Source of the DNA: Heterobasidion occidentale
Taxonomy: Eukaryota > Basidiomycota > Agaricomycetes > Russulales > Bondarzewiaceae
Assembly: GCA_039111635.1 (NCBI GenBank)
Contig: JBCAQO010000001.1
Coordinates: forward strand, 1,674,001 to 1,738,000
DNA length: 64,000 nt
Direction: 5' to 3'
Shown here: piece by piece, positions 22,750-34,804 of the stretch
Position numbering within the stretch: the first letter of the stretch is position 1
Layout: each line of letters opens with the position of its first letter
The notes under the pieces: generated by a model
Databases searched by the model: none
Seen by the model: the letters and a program-made list of their open reading frames with translations, nothing else
What the model was told of the DNA's origin: nothing
Made by a program: the position numbers and the translations under genes

Positions 22750-23860
22750 TACGACCAGGTATAGGAGGTTTTATCCAAAGAAGTGATCTCAAGGCACTTG
22801 ATTGGCGTCTGAAGATACGATAAGAATAAATGTTCTATGTTTGGAGGATGACGGCTGACACCACGACAGTGCTCATGTGAAAGAGGGCTTCGCATCGTCT
22901 GAAAGCCCAAATGCGGCAACTTGATCGAAGGAGTGGTGTCCCGAGATGCCAAGCGCGAGCAAGTCGTGCTTGAGCGACCATGTAAACAGATTCTACCCTG
23001 GTAGTATCCAAGACGGACCAGGAATCACAGATGAGTGGTGTCGGAGAACCGGGACGTCTTGGTTGTCTGGGACAGTTCGAGTCCCTGATAGTTGGAGGGC
23101 GCCAGTTGAGATTCCGAATGTTCAAGGCGAGGCTGAGACCGCCAAGAAACATGATCGTCAGATCCAAGCTGATGTTGGGATCATACAGGACTCATACAGG
23201 ATCATACTCACCTTCGCTAAGATCCGACGCAATCACGTTCTTCGGCGGAAGGTCATCCGCGATGACCATCCTAATAACGCCATTTTCTTCTGAGGAAAGT
23301 CGACGTAAATCCCCTTCTGAAGATCAGCACGAACGCGGGATGGCAGTGGCCAATGTCGATAAAGATGGCTCCTCCAGTTCTCGATTAGAGGAATTGCTGC
23401 GGGCAACGTAGATGGAGAAATCAGTAGTCAATCAAGCGCTCTGTACGAACTGATGCGGCTTGTATGCATGGGGTAAGGATATACCTATCAAGCGAATCCA
23501 CCGAGGATGGCGGCAGCTCTTTTCATGAAAGCCCTAGCAGACGGCGACAAAAGAGAAGCAAGTTCGGCTTGACTTGCACAGCCAGGACGTGCTCCTCGAG
23601 TTCGACTTGGCATCATCGCCAATCTCTGTCTGTGATGCGTAAGAAGCGGCCTCTTCCTCATTCGAATCGTGGAGGGGCGTCTGCAGAGGTCTGCAGACGG
23701 TGCGTAGTTGCCAGGTGCGTAGTAGCTTTGTATGGCCATGGGGTAAGCAAAAGCTTCCAGCAACACGACCCCGCACACCATGCCATTGTGGGCATCCAGT
23801 ATCCAAAACGTCGAACGCAGACTGTGACGATGCCCAAAAGGTCCTAGGGTTCGTCGCACA
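22750..23860 (-). pseudogene. Decayed third methyltransferase copy
   Basis: Fragments match the two complete copies but lie in different frames. In order on the minus strand they are DDAK with ELEEHVLAVQ (compare DDEQLKKHIVAIQ), GGAIFIDIGHCHP (motif I) and RMVIADDLPPKNVIASDLSE (motif II). Beyond that the sequence no longer follows the family: the FWDLG and SAIHASSFFHLF blocks are not found. No single start-to-stop model can be built even when single bases are added. Limits are approximate. A diverged but live gene damaged by sequence error cannot be excluded. Confidence 0.5.
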
Positions 23861-24046
23861 TCGATTTGAGGCTACGGCAGAGGGGAAAACCCCGAGAGAG
23901 TGGGTACTTCACCGGAACTGGCACTCCGACTCGCGGCCTCGCGTTAGAACTGGGAAGGACCAAACGCAACTTCATCCGTCGGGAACGGCATGGTCCGTCC
24001 TATCTCTGATCCCACCACAAGTACTGCCGAAAAACGCTGCTTAAGA

Positions 24047-24156
24047 GCACAAGAGTTGCTCACTACAAATATGTCGGAAATGGCCAGACGCGCAAGGGCG
24101 CGCACAAGAGTTATTCACTACAAATACGCCGGACATGAGCAGGCGTGCAAGGGACA
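24047..24156. repeat. Two-copy tandem repeat, 55-base unit
   Basis: Two adjacent 55-base units begin with GCACAAGAGTT (24047 and 24102), share CACTACAAAT and end near GCAAGGG. They agree at about 43 of 55 positions and most differences are transitions. No protein is implied. Confidence 0.75.
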
Positions 24157-27100
24157 CTGAAGAAGGGCTCTGCCATACCTTTCGAGAAATCAGGTCTCGT
24201 ATTCCTTGGTCCTCTTGGGGCCCTTGGTGTCCATTCAATACCATCCACGCGGAGATAACAGAGGGCTAGAACGTGTATACGCACCGTCGTAAACGCATGC
24301 AGGCATTCCCGTGGTCTCCAAGGGCCTCCAAATGAAAGCGATAGACACGCACACGTGGCCACGATGTTATGTAGACCCTTCGTGCATAGGAAGTCCGTCG
24401 CCGATTCTGGAGAGGTGCTCGCGCCCGCCGTATCACTCTCCGAACACGAACACCGGGACCGAGCCAGCTGCGCCACAGCGCTGTCCCATGATCCTGATAC
24501 CACTCAATCCGATAGGCACGCAACGCGCACGTCAGTTCGGGCGCACTCCCTGTCTCTATTACGCCCAGAGAAGCCGATATTGATCCTGACATATGGAACC
24601 CCGCTGCAACGTCTTGTCCGTCGTCGCACTCGCGCGCGCTTCTGGACAGTGCGTCCCAGCGCACGCCGGCTACCCCTCCCTCGGGGCCATCTCTCAGATG
24701 GCCTCACGCTTCTCATTCGTCCTGCCCGAGGCATTCATTTGCGCGTCTCCAAGGACACGCCCTGGAGTTTGCACGTGCGCGCGGTCGCCAGTCGGCCACC
24801 CCGTCGGAGCACCTCATCCACGTGCAGCGCGCGTCGCACCCTTCGCTACCCTTCGTCTCTCAGACTGTGGCGGGCGTCGAAGCCTGTCGAAGCCCCCAGG
24901 GGCACCCGCTTGGCGGACGCCTTCGCCGAGCCCCGCAAATCCAGCCAATCCCTGCGAGGCATATCAGCCCTCTTGGCAGCCCGATCGCGCCTTGGCAGAT
25001 TCAACGAACGCAGTGCGCGCTGCTTCAACCCTGTCTTCGCTTGTCTTCTCTCGTCTTCTGCAGTCAATCCTTGGCCGAATGTACGCGCTCGTGCGGCCCT
25101 GCGTCCGCGTCCAGCCGATTCGACGAAAGAAGAAGAAAAAACACCGCGCGAGATGGTCGAGCCGCGAACCTTGCCGTTGCAGTTGCACTGAGCCCGAGGA
25201 GGTGATGTCGTGGTGCAGAATTCAACGCATCGGAAGTGCGTGTAAGGTTCTTGCATCCTAGCCCGTGCGCACGGAGAGGTGTGGGTCCCGCCGACGCTAT
25301 CCGATGTGGATCTGCTGCCACTGCACGCAGCAGAAAGTAAAGGTCAGGAGTCTTGGAGTACAAACACGGATCGGGCAAGACGTACACGAGGCGACGTGGG
25401 CCGATGCCTGCGCAGCTGCCCATGAGGACACCATCCCGATCGTATCAGGTTTCATAAGCCCAAAGATCCATTCATAGCACGCAGCAAGGCGTATCCTCTT
25501 CTCGCCCGGCGAGCGAGAGATATTCTCGGCACAAGCGAGTGACGAACGGGGCAGGCAATGTGACCTCCGCCCACGGCCCTCCGTCGAACAGCGTTCCAAT
25601 ATTAGGACGAACGCTATCTGATGGGCACCTAAACATTACCGCTGTGTGGGAGGGGAAGAAGCGGACGGATATATGCGCACCTGAACGCGTACACGCTCGA
25701 GGGTGCACCGACTGGGCCGACCGCGGACGTTCCCCGCGTACGCGACGCATGTACGCCCCGCTCTTGTCTGCACCCCCGATTTCTAATTCGAGCTGCGGTG
25801 TGCGAGCCGCCATCGATCGAGCGTGTGCGTATACGCGCTCTGCTGCGGGTCCTCCTTGATGGTGTGCAATCCGGTGGTAAATATAGGTCTACAGGTAAGA
25901 TGGTGCTTCGGGCATGGTATGGAGGGTTACGACAGGAGGGAAAGGTGCAATTAACGGCGTCGATGCCGCCATAGCTCCGTGCGTCATACTGATGCTACTA
26001 GACCGGGTAGGGGTGATGCGCAGCAATAATAGCAGCCTACGAGAGGTCCGTGTGATAGACAGGCGTCAGGCATTACTGATAAGTCTGCGAGGGCAAACAC
26101 ATGCCGAGAGCAGCATGATGGGTGTCGACTCTACTGAGATGCAAAGAGAGGGTCGCGCAGATCCCGTGATCCATCATACATCATAGAGCCTGTGAGACTC
26201 GGCGCAGACAGGGCGGTGGTGCCAAGATGGAGAAGCACCGCGTATGTCAAAGTCGGCCTATTGAAGATCTCATCGCACATAGCCACAGGTAGTGTGCGCG
26301 GGACCAAGGTCGCTACCAGGATCGTGGGCAGCAGGGCAGTGACTTGCAGAACTATCACAACATCGTGCGGAATCAGGTGCAGGCCTATGATACGCCATGC
26401 ATCGCAGACAGGGGTGAGGGCCGTGACCAGTGGGTATGCCGAGGGCAAGGTACGTTCCACAGGGCGGCGTGTTAGCCCGTTGGCTCGTACAGCGAGTCCA
26501 TCCAGAACTGGGCACAGGTGAGCGATGTACCCTATGAGTCTGGGAGGGCGCAAAGCTGACTGCGGTGCCTGTGGTACCAAGATCCTGCCGAGGTCGGGTT
26601 TTGCGGAAGTGAAAAGCGAGAATCCAGGCGCGGGCGGCGGGGGTCGGGACCAAGACATCCCAAACGAGCGTGGGCAGCGTCTCAACGGTCGAAGTCGCGC
26701 TCGCGCGCTTCGGGTCGGCGGGATACGGACGCATATACGACGGTGTATATCCGTCGATTGACCCCAGAAGGAGATGGCTATGACGTTGTGTGTTCTTCTG
26801 TGCGACAGAGACGGGGGAACGGTAAAGGACGGCGAACCCAGCGCCTCGACAGGAAACTCTCCCAAGGCCCACGAAAATAGCTGGAGAAGGAGTCAAATGC
26901 GGGAGATCCAGAGGGAGAATTCGAGTTTGACCCTGAGGTTTGAATGCGGTGATGCAGGGCTTCCAGCGGACGCGACCGAGCCTCTCGTAAAGCCCAAGGA
27001 AAGTGGTAGAGAACGAAGCGGCGAGAGCACCCGATCGAGGAGCGCGCGAACGGACCAAGTCGGGGATGGTGTGAGAGAGCAGTTTCGCCGTGCTCGGCCG

Positions 27101-27700
27101 GTACGTCGTCAGAGACACCGAGAGAGACACGGGGACGTGTAGCCACGAGAACGGAGGTTGGATGACTGATCACCGAGAGGATGATGGTAAAAACTTAGCA
27201 ATCAAGCGCGCAGCAGGGTGACCTCAACTGCACCCTCCGCACGGGCACGACGGGTCGCCGAGGCGTGGAATTGCGAGCGCACGGTGTCGAAAGAGGGCAC
27301 AGGGCACGTTCCAGTGGGAGGGCACCGGGGTCGATCAGCGCAGTCGGTAGATGAGGCGGGGAGAGGGTTGTGGGAGGGCCGGATGGAGGCGTCGCGGAGG
27401 AAGCGAGTGGGTGGACGGATGTGGGGATTGGGACGCCATAAATGAACACGGAGAAGCGGAATGCCACATCTGTGAGAACGGGCGTCGAGGGCCGGCGGCT
27501 GCAAAATAGACGAGCGTGCTAAGTGTCGTCGGACCATTCGCGGGCGAAGAGGGTCGCAGAGAACTCGAGCCTGCGAGAGCTGGGGAAAGCGTTAGCGGGG
27601 ATGGAGGAAGTGGATGCCGGCCGATAACGGAAGCTGTGGCCAGTGCCGGGATGCCGAGTCAATGCAAGAGCTGGGTGCCTCGGGGCCAGAGAGCCGGGGA
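24157..27700. other. GC-rich stretch without a convincing gene
   Basis: Roughly 3.5 kb upstream of PacC. Long open frames occur on both strands (for example 24355-25191 plus and 26270-27130 minus), but open frames are expected by chance in sequence this rich in GC. Their translations are Arg/Pro/Ser-rich with no family motif. One minus-strand piece, about 26131-26500, is more hydrophobic (GLHLIPHDVVIVLQVTALL, ILVATLVPRTL) and could be a remnant of a membrane protein. The most likely contents are intergenic sequence and the upstream region and leader of PacC. Confidence 0.4.
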
Positions 27701-27706
27701 CGCTGT

Positions 27707-27772
27707 CTTGGCGGAGCTTGGCGGGCTTCGTCGCCAAGGGGGGACGGTGCTTGGCAGAGGCTGGGCGCCAAG
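27707..27772. promoter_or_regulatory. Cluster of five PacC/Rim101-type GCCAAG sites
   Basis: The hexamer GCCAAG, the core recognised by PacC/Rim101 zinc fingers, occurs at 27733-27738 and 27767-27772 on the plus strand, and as CTTGGC at 27707-27712, 27717-27722 and 27750-27755. All five lie 75-140 bases upstream of the PacC ATG (27847). This suggests that the factor controls its own gene. Confidence 0.7.
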
Positions 27773-27846
27773 AGGGAGAGCAGACGCGTGCCCGTTTAAG
27801 ACTTCGCTCGACTCCTCGCCGCCTCCGCTCCTCAGCCGCTCAAACA

Positions 27847-30303
27847 ATGTCCGCCTCTCCCTCGCCGCACACAACAACAGATTCATCCCCTCCGCCCCCC
27901 GCACCTCCCTCAGACACCGACCAGCCTACCCCCAACAACCACACCTGTCTCTGGATCGACTGCACGAAGAGCCTCCCCGACCCAGAGGCCCTCTACAACC
28001 ACCTCTGCAACGACCACATCGGCAGGAAGAGCACAAACAACCTCTGCCTCACCTGCAAGTGGAAGGACTGCGGCACAACATGCGCAAAGCGCGACCACAT
28101 CACAAGTCACCTCAGAGGTACCCCGTCCCGCCCCTCTCCTCCCTCGCGCCCTCTGCTCACCCCCCCCCCCCCCCCTACCGTCCAGTGCACACACCCCTCA
28201 AACCCCACACTTGCGAGGTAAACATCCGCCCCTGTCCCCGTTCTCGGTCAATCTCACTCTTCCACCAGATCTGCAAGAAATCTTTCAAGCGGCCGCAGGA
28301 CCTCAAGAAGCACGAGAAGATCCACACCGAAGAGCACCATGCCCAGCACAAGCACTCAAAGGCAGTCACCGTCCCAGATCCACTCGCAGCCCGCCGTCGC
28401 GAATCCCTCTCCATCGACAACTCCGACCACATCCGCTCCCAGGACTACGCCAGACACCACAACGCCCGCTCTCGTTCCATGTCCTCCCATCCCTCCTTGG
28501 GTCCGTTCTTCTCCGACCTGACCGTCCACTCCCGCTCACCCGCTCACACAGCCCACCACCACCCCGGCATCCTCCCGACGCCCTCCCCTGAAATCATCCA
28601 CCCACAAGTATATCCCCATCATCACCTCTCCCAGCAACCTTCCGACCCCCGTTTCCTCCAGAATCAACTCCCCACCTGGGAAGCCCTCCGCCCCGACGGC
28701 ACCGCGACCCAGTCCACTGGCTCAAAGCGTGCTCACGACGCCTATGCCGTCGACGACTTCTTCGCCGACGTCAAAAAGCGCCGCGTGAACCCCTCCTACG
28801 ACTCAAGTAAGCCGGCCCTGGCTAATTGCTCCCGTCCACTGACCTAGACCCACCCCTCCTCCAGGCATGGCAGAGCGTCTCAGCAACCTGGCCTACATCC
28901 AGAACATGGCCGGCGCAGGCACAGAAGACATCACCGGCTTCAACCCGCGCTCCGTCTCCCTCGACATCCGCTCTCCCGAGGAGCTCGCCGCCGTCAACCA
29001 GTTCCTGCTCACCCTCGGCCGCGACGTCGAGGCCGGTGTGCACCCACGGCACACCTCCCACACAGTGAACAGCAGCGCGTATTCTCCGTATCAGAACTAC
29101 TTTGACCATGCCCAGCTTGCGCAGCTCGGCCTCGCGGGCATGCCGGGCATCCCCTCGCCGTACCCACACGAGTCTCAGGCTGCCTTTTCCCAGAACACCG
29201 CCCCCAACCCCTATCAATCCAACGCGTTCTACCCCGCGCCGAGCACCTCACGCCTCAGCCACCCGCCCGCGTCCGCGCCGCAGTACGGCCAGATGTACCC
29301 CTCCGTGCACGACCTCGCCGCCTCGGCCTACGGCGGCAACCCGCACCACGGGAACGCGTACGACCGCCGCCTCTCCACTCACGGCTCACACGGCCTCGCG
29401 CCGCTCGTCCACGGCTCCGCGCTCAACGCGTCCTTCCCCAGCGCAGCCTCGTACCAGTCGCCCGCGAGCCACCTCCACCCGACCCCGCCGCTCGAGATGT
29501 CCAGCTCCCCGCACTCGTCCCTCTCCTCCCCGTCCAACTCCACCCCGCCCCACCTCTCCGCGGCCGAGCTCGGCGCGTACGAGCCCCAGCTCCGCATCGC
29601 GCGCGGCGTGCCCCCGCCCGCGCACCTCGCCCCCGTCGACTACACCAGCAAGGCCATGCGCACCATCGTCCCCCTCAAGTCCGTCCCCGCCGCAGAGCGC
29701 GCCTCTGCGCCTGTGCCCGCGCGCGCTCCGCCGCCGCCGTCCTCTTCACAACGTCCGCGCGAGGGCGCGCCGGCTGCGGCGGCCTCGTCCGCAGGCGACA
29801 CGCTCTACCCGTTCCTCACTTCCGGCGACAGCGACCTCAAGCTGCCCCCGCTCCAGCACCGCTTCCGCTCGCCCTCGCCGTCCCCCGTCCCCTCGTCCGC
29901 GGCACTCCCGCGCTCCCCGCCCGCGCACTCGCATTCCCCACCACCGAAGCTCCCCAGCCTCCGCTCCATCACCACCCCCGCCGGCGCTGCCGCCGCCGCC
30001 GCCTCCAGCCCATCCTCGCGCCCCTCGTCTTCCTCAAGCGCAGTCGGCGCCGGCGCAGAGGACCGCCTCGCGCGCAGCGTCGGGCGGCTACAGCTTGGGC
30101 GCGACCGAGAAGAGCCCGGTGGCGCGATCGGGCCGGAGCATCGCCGGCGCCACGCCGCGCTCATCCGCGACCTGCTCATCATGATCAACGGGCGGTACAA
30201 GGAGTACGCGCAGAGGCCGTCCGTGGCGGTTGCGGACGCGGGCGTGCGCAGGGCGGCGAGTCCGGGTCTGTCGCCGCGGGACGTGGAGATGGCCGTGGTG
30301 TAG
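27847..30303 (+). CDS. pacC: pH-response transcription factor PacC/Rim101
   Basis: C2H2 zinc-finger regulator of the Pal/Rim ambient pH pathway. Four exons (introns 28118-28185, 28218-28268, 28807-28864) give 759 residues. Finger 1 is [20 protein letters not shown], finger 2 starts [20 protein letters not shown], and finger 3, [20 protein letters not shown], is the PacC signature. [20 protein letters not shown] and [15 protein letters not shown] follow. [20 protein letters not shown] contains a YPxL-like motif of the kind bound by PalA/Rim20. The C-terminal helix [20 protein letters not shown] is conserved. Codon use is extremely GC-rich compared with neighbours. It is probably activated by proteolytic removal of the C-terminus; no cleavage site is assigned. 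It converges on TAF1. Confidence 0.92.
28160..28175 (+). repeat. C16 homopolymer in PacC intron 1
   Basis: Sixteen consecutive C residues just before the TACCGTCCAG acceptor region of the first PacC intron. The length is probably uncertain in any assembly; being intronic, it does not change the protein. Confidence 0.85.
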
Positions 30304-30654
30304 CCCGGTCGTGGCAAGACGGCGCTGAAAGCCGAAAGTGAAACGCCGAGTTGTACGAATAGATGCTGAATGAACTGATTTCCGTTGTTGCTCTCTCGCG
30401 GTATTTTACTGTATCCCTCACGCGCTCTTACTATGTTTATTCCGTTCGCCCTTCGTCGTGACGCATGTTTCGCTTCGCTGTCCTCTCACTTGCTTACTTA
30501 CAAGTATCGTCTACTTACTGCATACGCTCCGCCATCGCCGCGCACGCGCGATCAATCAATCGATATCGAGGTTCATCGCATACCCGTTCTGAGGCCCAAG
30601 GATCCATAAATCATACACCAAAAAAAAACGTCAACGTCGTGTAAACGGCCCTCA
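30304..30654. other. Shared 3' region of PacC and TAF1
   Basis: 350 bases between the stop codons of two convergent genes. It contains an A9 run at about 30620-30628, which may be a poly(A) signal neighbourhood for the minus-strand message or a plain homopolymer. No gene seen. Confidence 0.4.
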
Positions 30655-33600
30655 TCAGGCCGCCCGCCTGCCCAGCGTCAGCTTGATCTTCGGCGCCCCA
30701 CCGCCCAGCGCGGGCGTCGCCGGGCCCTCGTACCCGTCCTCGCTCATCGCGAGCGACGACGACACGGGCGGGCTCGTCGCGAGCGGCGAGGGCACCGCGG
30801 CGGGGTGCCCGAACGCGCTGGGCGCGCGCAGGCCCGCGATCTCGGGGCCCAGCGCGAAGCTCACGCTCGGTGTCGGCGGCGCCGCGGCTGGGCTCGTTGC
30901 GGATGCGGGCGTGCCTACGGCGGGGGGCGCGCCTGAGTTGAACTCGGCCCAGCGGGGGCACTTGCGGTTCGTCTCTGTGCGGTGCCCGTCCGTCCGTCAG
31001 TCAGTTCGTGGCTCTACAGAGGGCGACGAGATGATAGCACGCACTCATGTGGCCCATCTGCCCGCAGTGGCCGCATCGCCTCTGTCAAACGTCACAGACG
31101 CACGCCGATCAGGCCAAGCCCACCAACGAATATACTGCGGCCTTGCGGCAGAATGTGCTCACCGTCGTGTCCGGCTTGACGGGGCGATTGAGAGTCATGG
31201 GCGTCCCACCCTCCTTTGCGATCTTGGCGTTCTTCCGGTGCAGGCGGCGCTCCTGGTTCTTCTTCATCCGTGCGATCTCCTCCTCCAGCCTAGAAGCCCC
31301 CGGCGCCGAAGACGTAAACGGGCAGTGCCACGACGCAAAGTGCCAGATGTCAGCCCGCAGATCCGTGATCGTATAAAAGACATGTGAGAAGAGTTGAAAA
31401 TGGAAATAAAGACAGGAACCCGACGAGCACGAGCGGTCGGCCCAATCGGGGAGGAGGTAATGCAGCACAGGGACGATAGAAGGAGAAAACAGACGCACCG
31501 CTTCTTCGCCCGTTTGTCCTTATCGACATCACCCGTCGGGGCTAAGCTATCCGCCATCGTCGTCTCTTCTTCGATGGACTGTCGTCGTCGCGCATAGGCC
31601 CGAATGACCGCTGGATCGCGCACAATCTCCGTCTTCCACTCCCCGTTGACCTGTGGCGCACCACCTGTCAGCACGAAACCTGATGACATGACTAACGACG
31701 ACGCACCTTTCGCTTGATCCGCATGACCCTCCTGCTGTCCGGGCCCACGCTGACCTCCCGGTCGATCGATGATGCGCGACTGAACGCGGGCGAGGGCGCA
31801 GCTGTCACTGGCATCGGCGACCCTGTAGCAGAATACGCATAGTCTTCGCGCTTCAGTCTGGCACCGAACGGCTGGGGCAGCAGCCCCTTCTTGCCGTTCT
31901 TTGCGTCCTCCTCGTCCTCGGAGAGCTCGGGCTCATCTTTACGGCTGAGGGACTGGAATTGGGCCTTCCATATCCGCTCGATTTCGGACTTGTAGATCTG
32001 TTGCTGCTCAGCAACGTTGTATCGATGTGCGGACTTGGGGCGGTTTTCCGCCTCGGCTGCGATTCAACAGGTGTCAAAAAATTTCAAGCGCCCGTCGCCG
32101 AGGAGCGCACCTAGTTTCTGCTCGTAATCTTCGCCGGCCTTGACAAAGATGTCCTTCATCGACACACGGATAAAGCTGAATCCTTCGCCGCGCCCGGTTG
32201 GGTCACCTTCGCCGTGGAGCCTGAGCATCGCTTTGGCTTGCGTTGCGAATAGGAAGTTCTTGGTGGTGATCCAAGGCGCCAATTGCTGCTCAATGGACAA
32301 ATTGGCCTCGTCGTCATCTGCCTGCTCTGTCGTACCGCTGTAACCCGCATCCTGCAGATGGCGCTGGCCGACCTGCATGCTTTCCGACAGCACCACTTGT
32401 TCTGGGCCGACCATCTTGAGCATGTCTGCGTCGCTTGGGATGACCCATCCCGGTTTGAGACGCCAGAAGCCCTGATGTGGTCCGCGTCTGTGGTACTCCA
32501 TAAATTCCTATAGATCGCCGTTGACGGCGTCAATATGGCTGCCATGCGGTGGGATCTTCACTCACTTTGAGCCGTTGCCGCATTTGCAGTTCGTTCTGAT
32601 CTGGGAAGTACTTCATCAGCCTGGCAATCTTCAAACGCTCGCCGTTGCTCTTCTGGAGCAGCTTGTACGCGATGATTTGCAGGCGATACTTTATGGTGTT
32701 GGTGATCTTCCTCGAATGTGGCCCAGGGACTTCGGTCACAGGGTATGTCTGTCCCACTGTGAACAGATTCTTGATCTCGCGAATGTAGTATCTTGCCTCG
32801 CCCTTGATGGTATTTCTGGACATTCATTCAGCACGAATTGGAGACTGGTGAGGTCAGGGTACCGACTTGATGACCAAAAAATCTGTGTGTTGTGGTTTAT
32901 GTCGAAACAACGGCGCGCGAACGAGGTTGCTGTAGAGAGCAGGGACGGTTTGACCAGGATATACATAACCAAATTTCATAAAGGGCGACTCGTCCTGAGG
33001 CTCGAGAACAAACGGTGCACCAAGGTCCAACTTGCCAGACAACTAAGATTAAATTGACTAGATGCGAAATTTTCAACATACCTTCGGTACATGATCGTCC
33101 TTCTCATTCTTCTTGCGGTAGTAGTTGACAAGGATGCTGCCCATGCCGAAGCTGGACATGATAGGTGGATGTTCTTCCTGTTCAAGTGCCAGCCCGTCAA
33201 TCACAGGTGAACTCACCAGTATCAGGAGGACGAACGGAGAACTCCCAAAGCACAAAGTTGCTTGTGTCCCTCAAGCTCAAGTCGCTTGTCTTGCGTAGCC
33301 CTTCCCCGACATTGCCTCCACGTCCGACCTTCCTGCCAGCTTTGTCCTTCTTCTTCTTGGCTGTGCGCACCTTACTGAACCGCAATTCGATGTTGGAAGG
33401 GAACTGTAGAGCCGGGCGATGGAAGGATCGCGCCTCTTGCTTCAACAAGCGTGTTTTGTACTACAAACGTATTGATGTGAAGTTATGTGCATCATGATGA
33501 GAAAACGAGACGCTTACGAAGGGTAGTTGAAGTTTCTGCGGGGTAAGCATGCTCGACAACAAGTTGGCCAAACGTTTGGCGAACCCGGTGGCGTCCACCT

Positions 33601-34804
33601 TCCTTCGCAACCTCATAGAAATGATCATTTGACAAGTTGAACTTATCTTTTGCCTGAGCATTGTCGAGCCTGAGGCGCTTTCTGGGCCGTGGATCTTGGG
33701 CTGGGGAGCGAAATCAGAGACTTCATACAATTGGATAAGATTCGCATACTGGCGACCCGTTCCTCGGAGACGGCATCCTCTCCGCTGTTGAATTCGAGCT
33801 GTGTAAAATCACGGAATGGCGCTCGAGGACTCCAAATGATGCTCTGTGTCCAAGCACCGGAATCGAGTGCTTTGTTCACCGGTGTCGTCAAGTCTGTGTG
33901 GACGGGCTCAACAGGTGACAAATATTCTTCCGGTTCGTAGATGATTTGGTCCTCCCAGTTGGATAATAGAACGAGATCGAACGAGCGATCATGGAGGGGG
34001 AGTGAGACGGGCACCTCTGACTCTCCACGCTCCTGATTGTCTGCGTCAAACTGTTGTCCCTGCGCGCTGCTCAAAGAATTTTTACCTCAATAGCGAGACG
34101 AAGATCGTGCTCAATGCTCCCCGAAGAAACGGACTCCTCGACACGTTCGCTCTCCACGCGTCTCTTCGTGTCCCCTACGATAGTTTCCAGAAACGCCTTG
34201 GGCACGTCTTTCCGCTTGGAATAGACCGTTTCCACTACGGGATGTCAAGTTCAGGACGCTTTTCGACCAGATAGGCATCAACGTACGTTGGAGTGGCCGT
34301 CTCATCACACGTGGCTTCGTGCCGGTGTAACCCTTGAAAAGTTCTGTAAAATCCAAGATTTTGTTTTTCTCGAACATCGGAAACCGTTCATATACGGTCT
34401 TTGGGCGCTCCACAAGTCGCCTGACAATACGAACACGCTTTTCTTGGAGATTACTCGCCTTTGGAGACTCTACCTCCGTCTTCACAAAAGATTCCTCCTC
34501 CTCTTCCTCTTCCTCCTCAGTTCACGATTCACCTCGTCTTCGTAATCCTCGCCTTCTCCCTCTCCGACAGCACCGTCGTTGTCCCACTTGCCATATATTT
34601 GACTGGAGTTCAGGGATGGAATACCAGATATCCCGAGTTGGTTTGAGAGTGCAGAGCCAGACGGCAAAGAGAGTCCTGTGAGGACATGATCAATCGAAAA
34701 GCCAGTCAAGGCCGATATAACTTCATTCTCATCCTGTCGCCGATGCAGTGAGCCAACCACAGTGCAATATAACCGAGGAAACCTACATGGACAGGCTTGG
34801 ACAT
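30655..34804 (-). CDS. TAF1: TFIID subunit TAF1
   Basis: Largest TFIID subunit and scaffold for TBP and the other TAFs. A first exon, MSKPVH, joins DENEVISALTGFSIDHVLTG, then SSQIYGKWDNDGAVGEGEGE, the N-terminal TBP-contacting region. The central DUF3591 core shows GSILVNYYRKKNEKDDHVPK, YVYPGQTVPALYSNLVRAPL, ARYYIREIKNLFTVGQTYPV and RLMKYFPDQNELQMRQRLK, then HRRGPHQGFWRLKPGWVIPS. A basic stretch (RLEEEIARMKKNQERRLHRK) precedes a CCHC zinc knuckle, CGHCGQMGHMKTNRKCPRW, which an intron near 31000-31046 divides. The end is an Ala/Pro-rich tail, PKIKLTLGRRAA. No bromodomain follows, as in yeast. The frame is clean over about 4 kb. It is divergent from PA28, 307 bases between starts. Confidence 0.92.

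Noticed and set aside
23070..23100. Possible tRNA T-loop (GTTCGAGTCC)
   Set aside because: Flanking bases do not form a five-pair stem and no acceptor or anticodon arm fits around it.
24355..25191. 278-codon open frame on the plus strand
   Set aside because: Arg/Pro/Ser-rich translation in very GC-rich DNA, no family resemblance, overlapping open frames on the other strand; typical of chance.
26270..27130. 286-codon open frame on the minus strand
   Set aside because: Start is not an ATG supported by context and the translation shows no conserved motif; a competing minus-strand frame overlaps it.
29102..30184. Long plus-strand frame rich in Arg, Pro, Ser and Thr
   Set aside because: It is the shifted reading of the GC-rich last exon of PacC.
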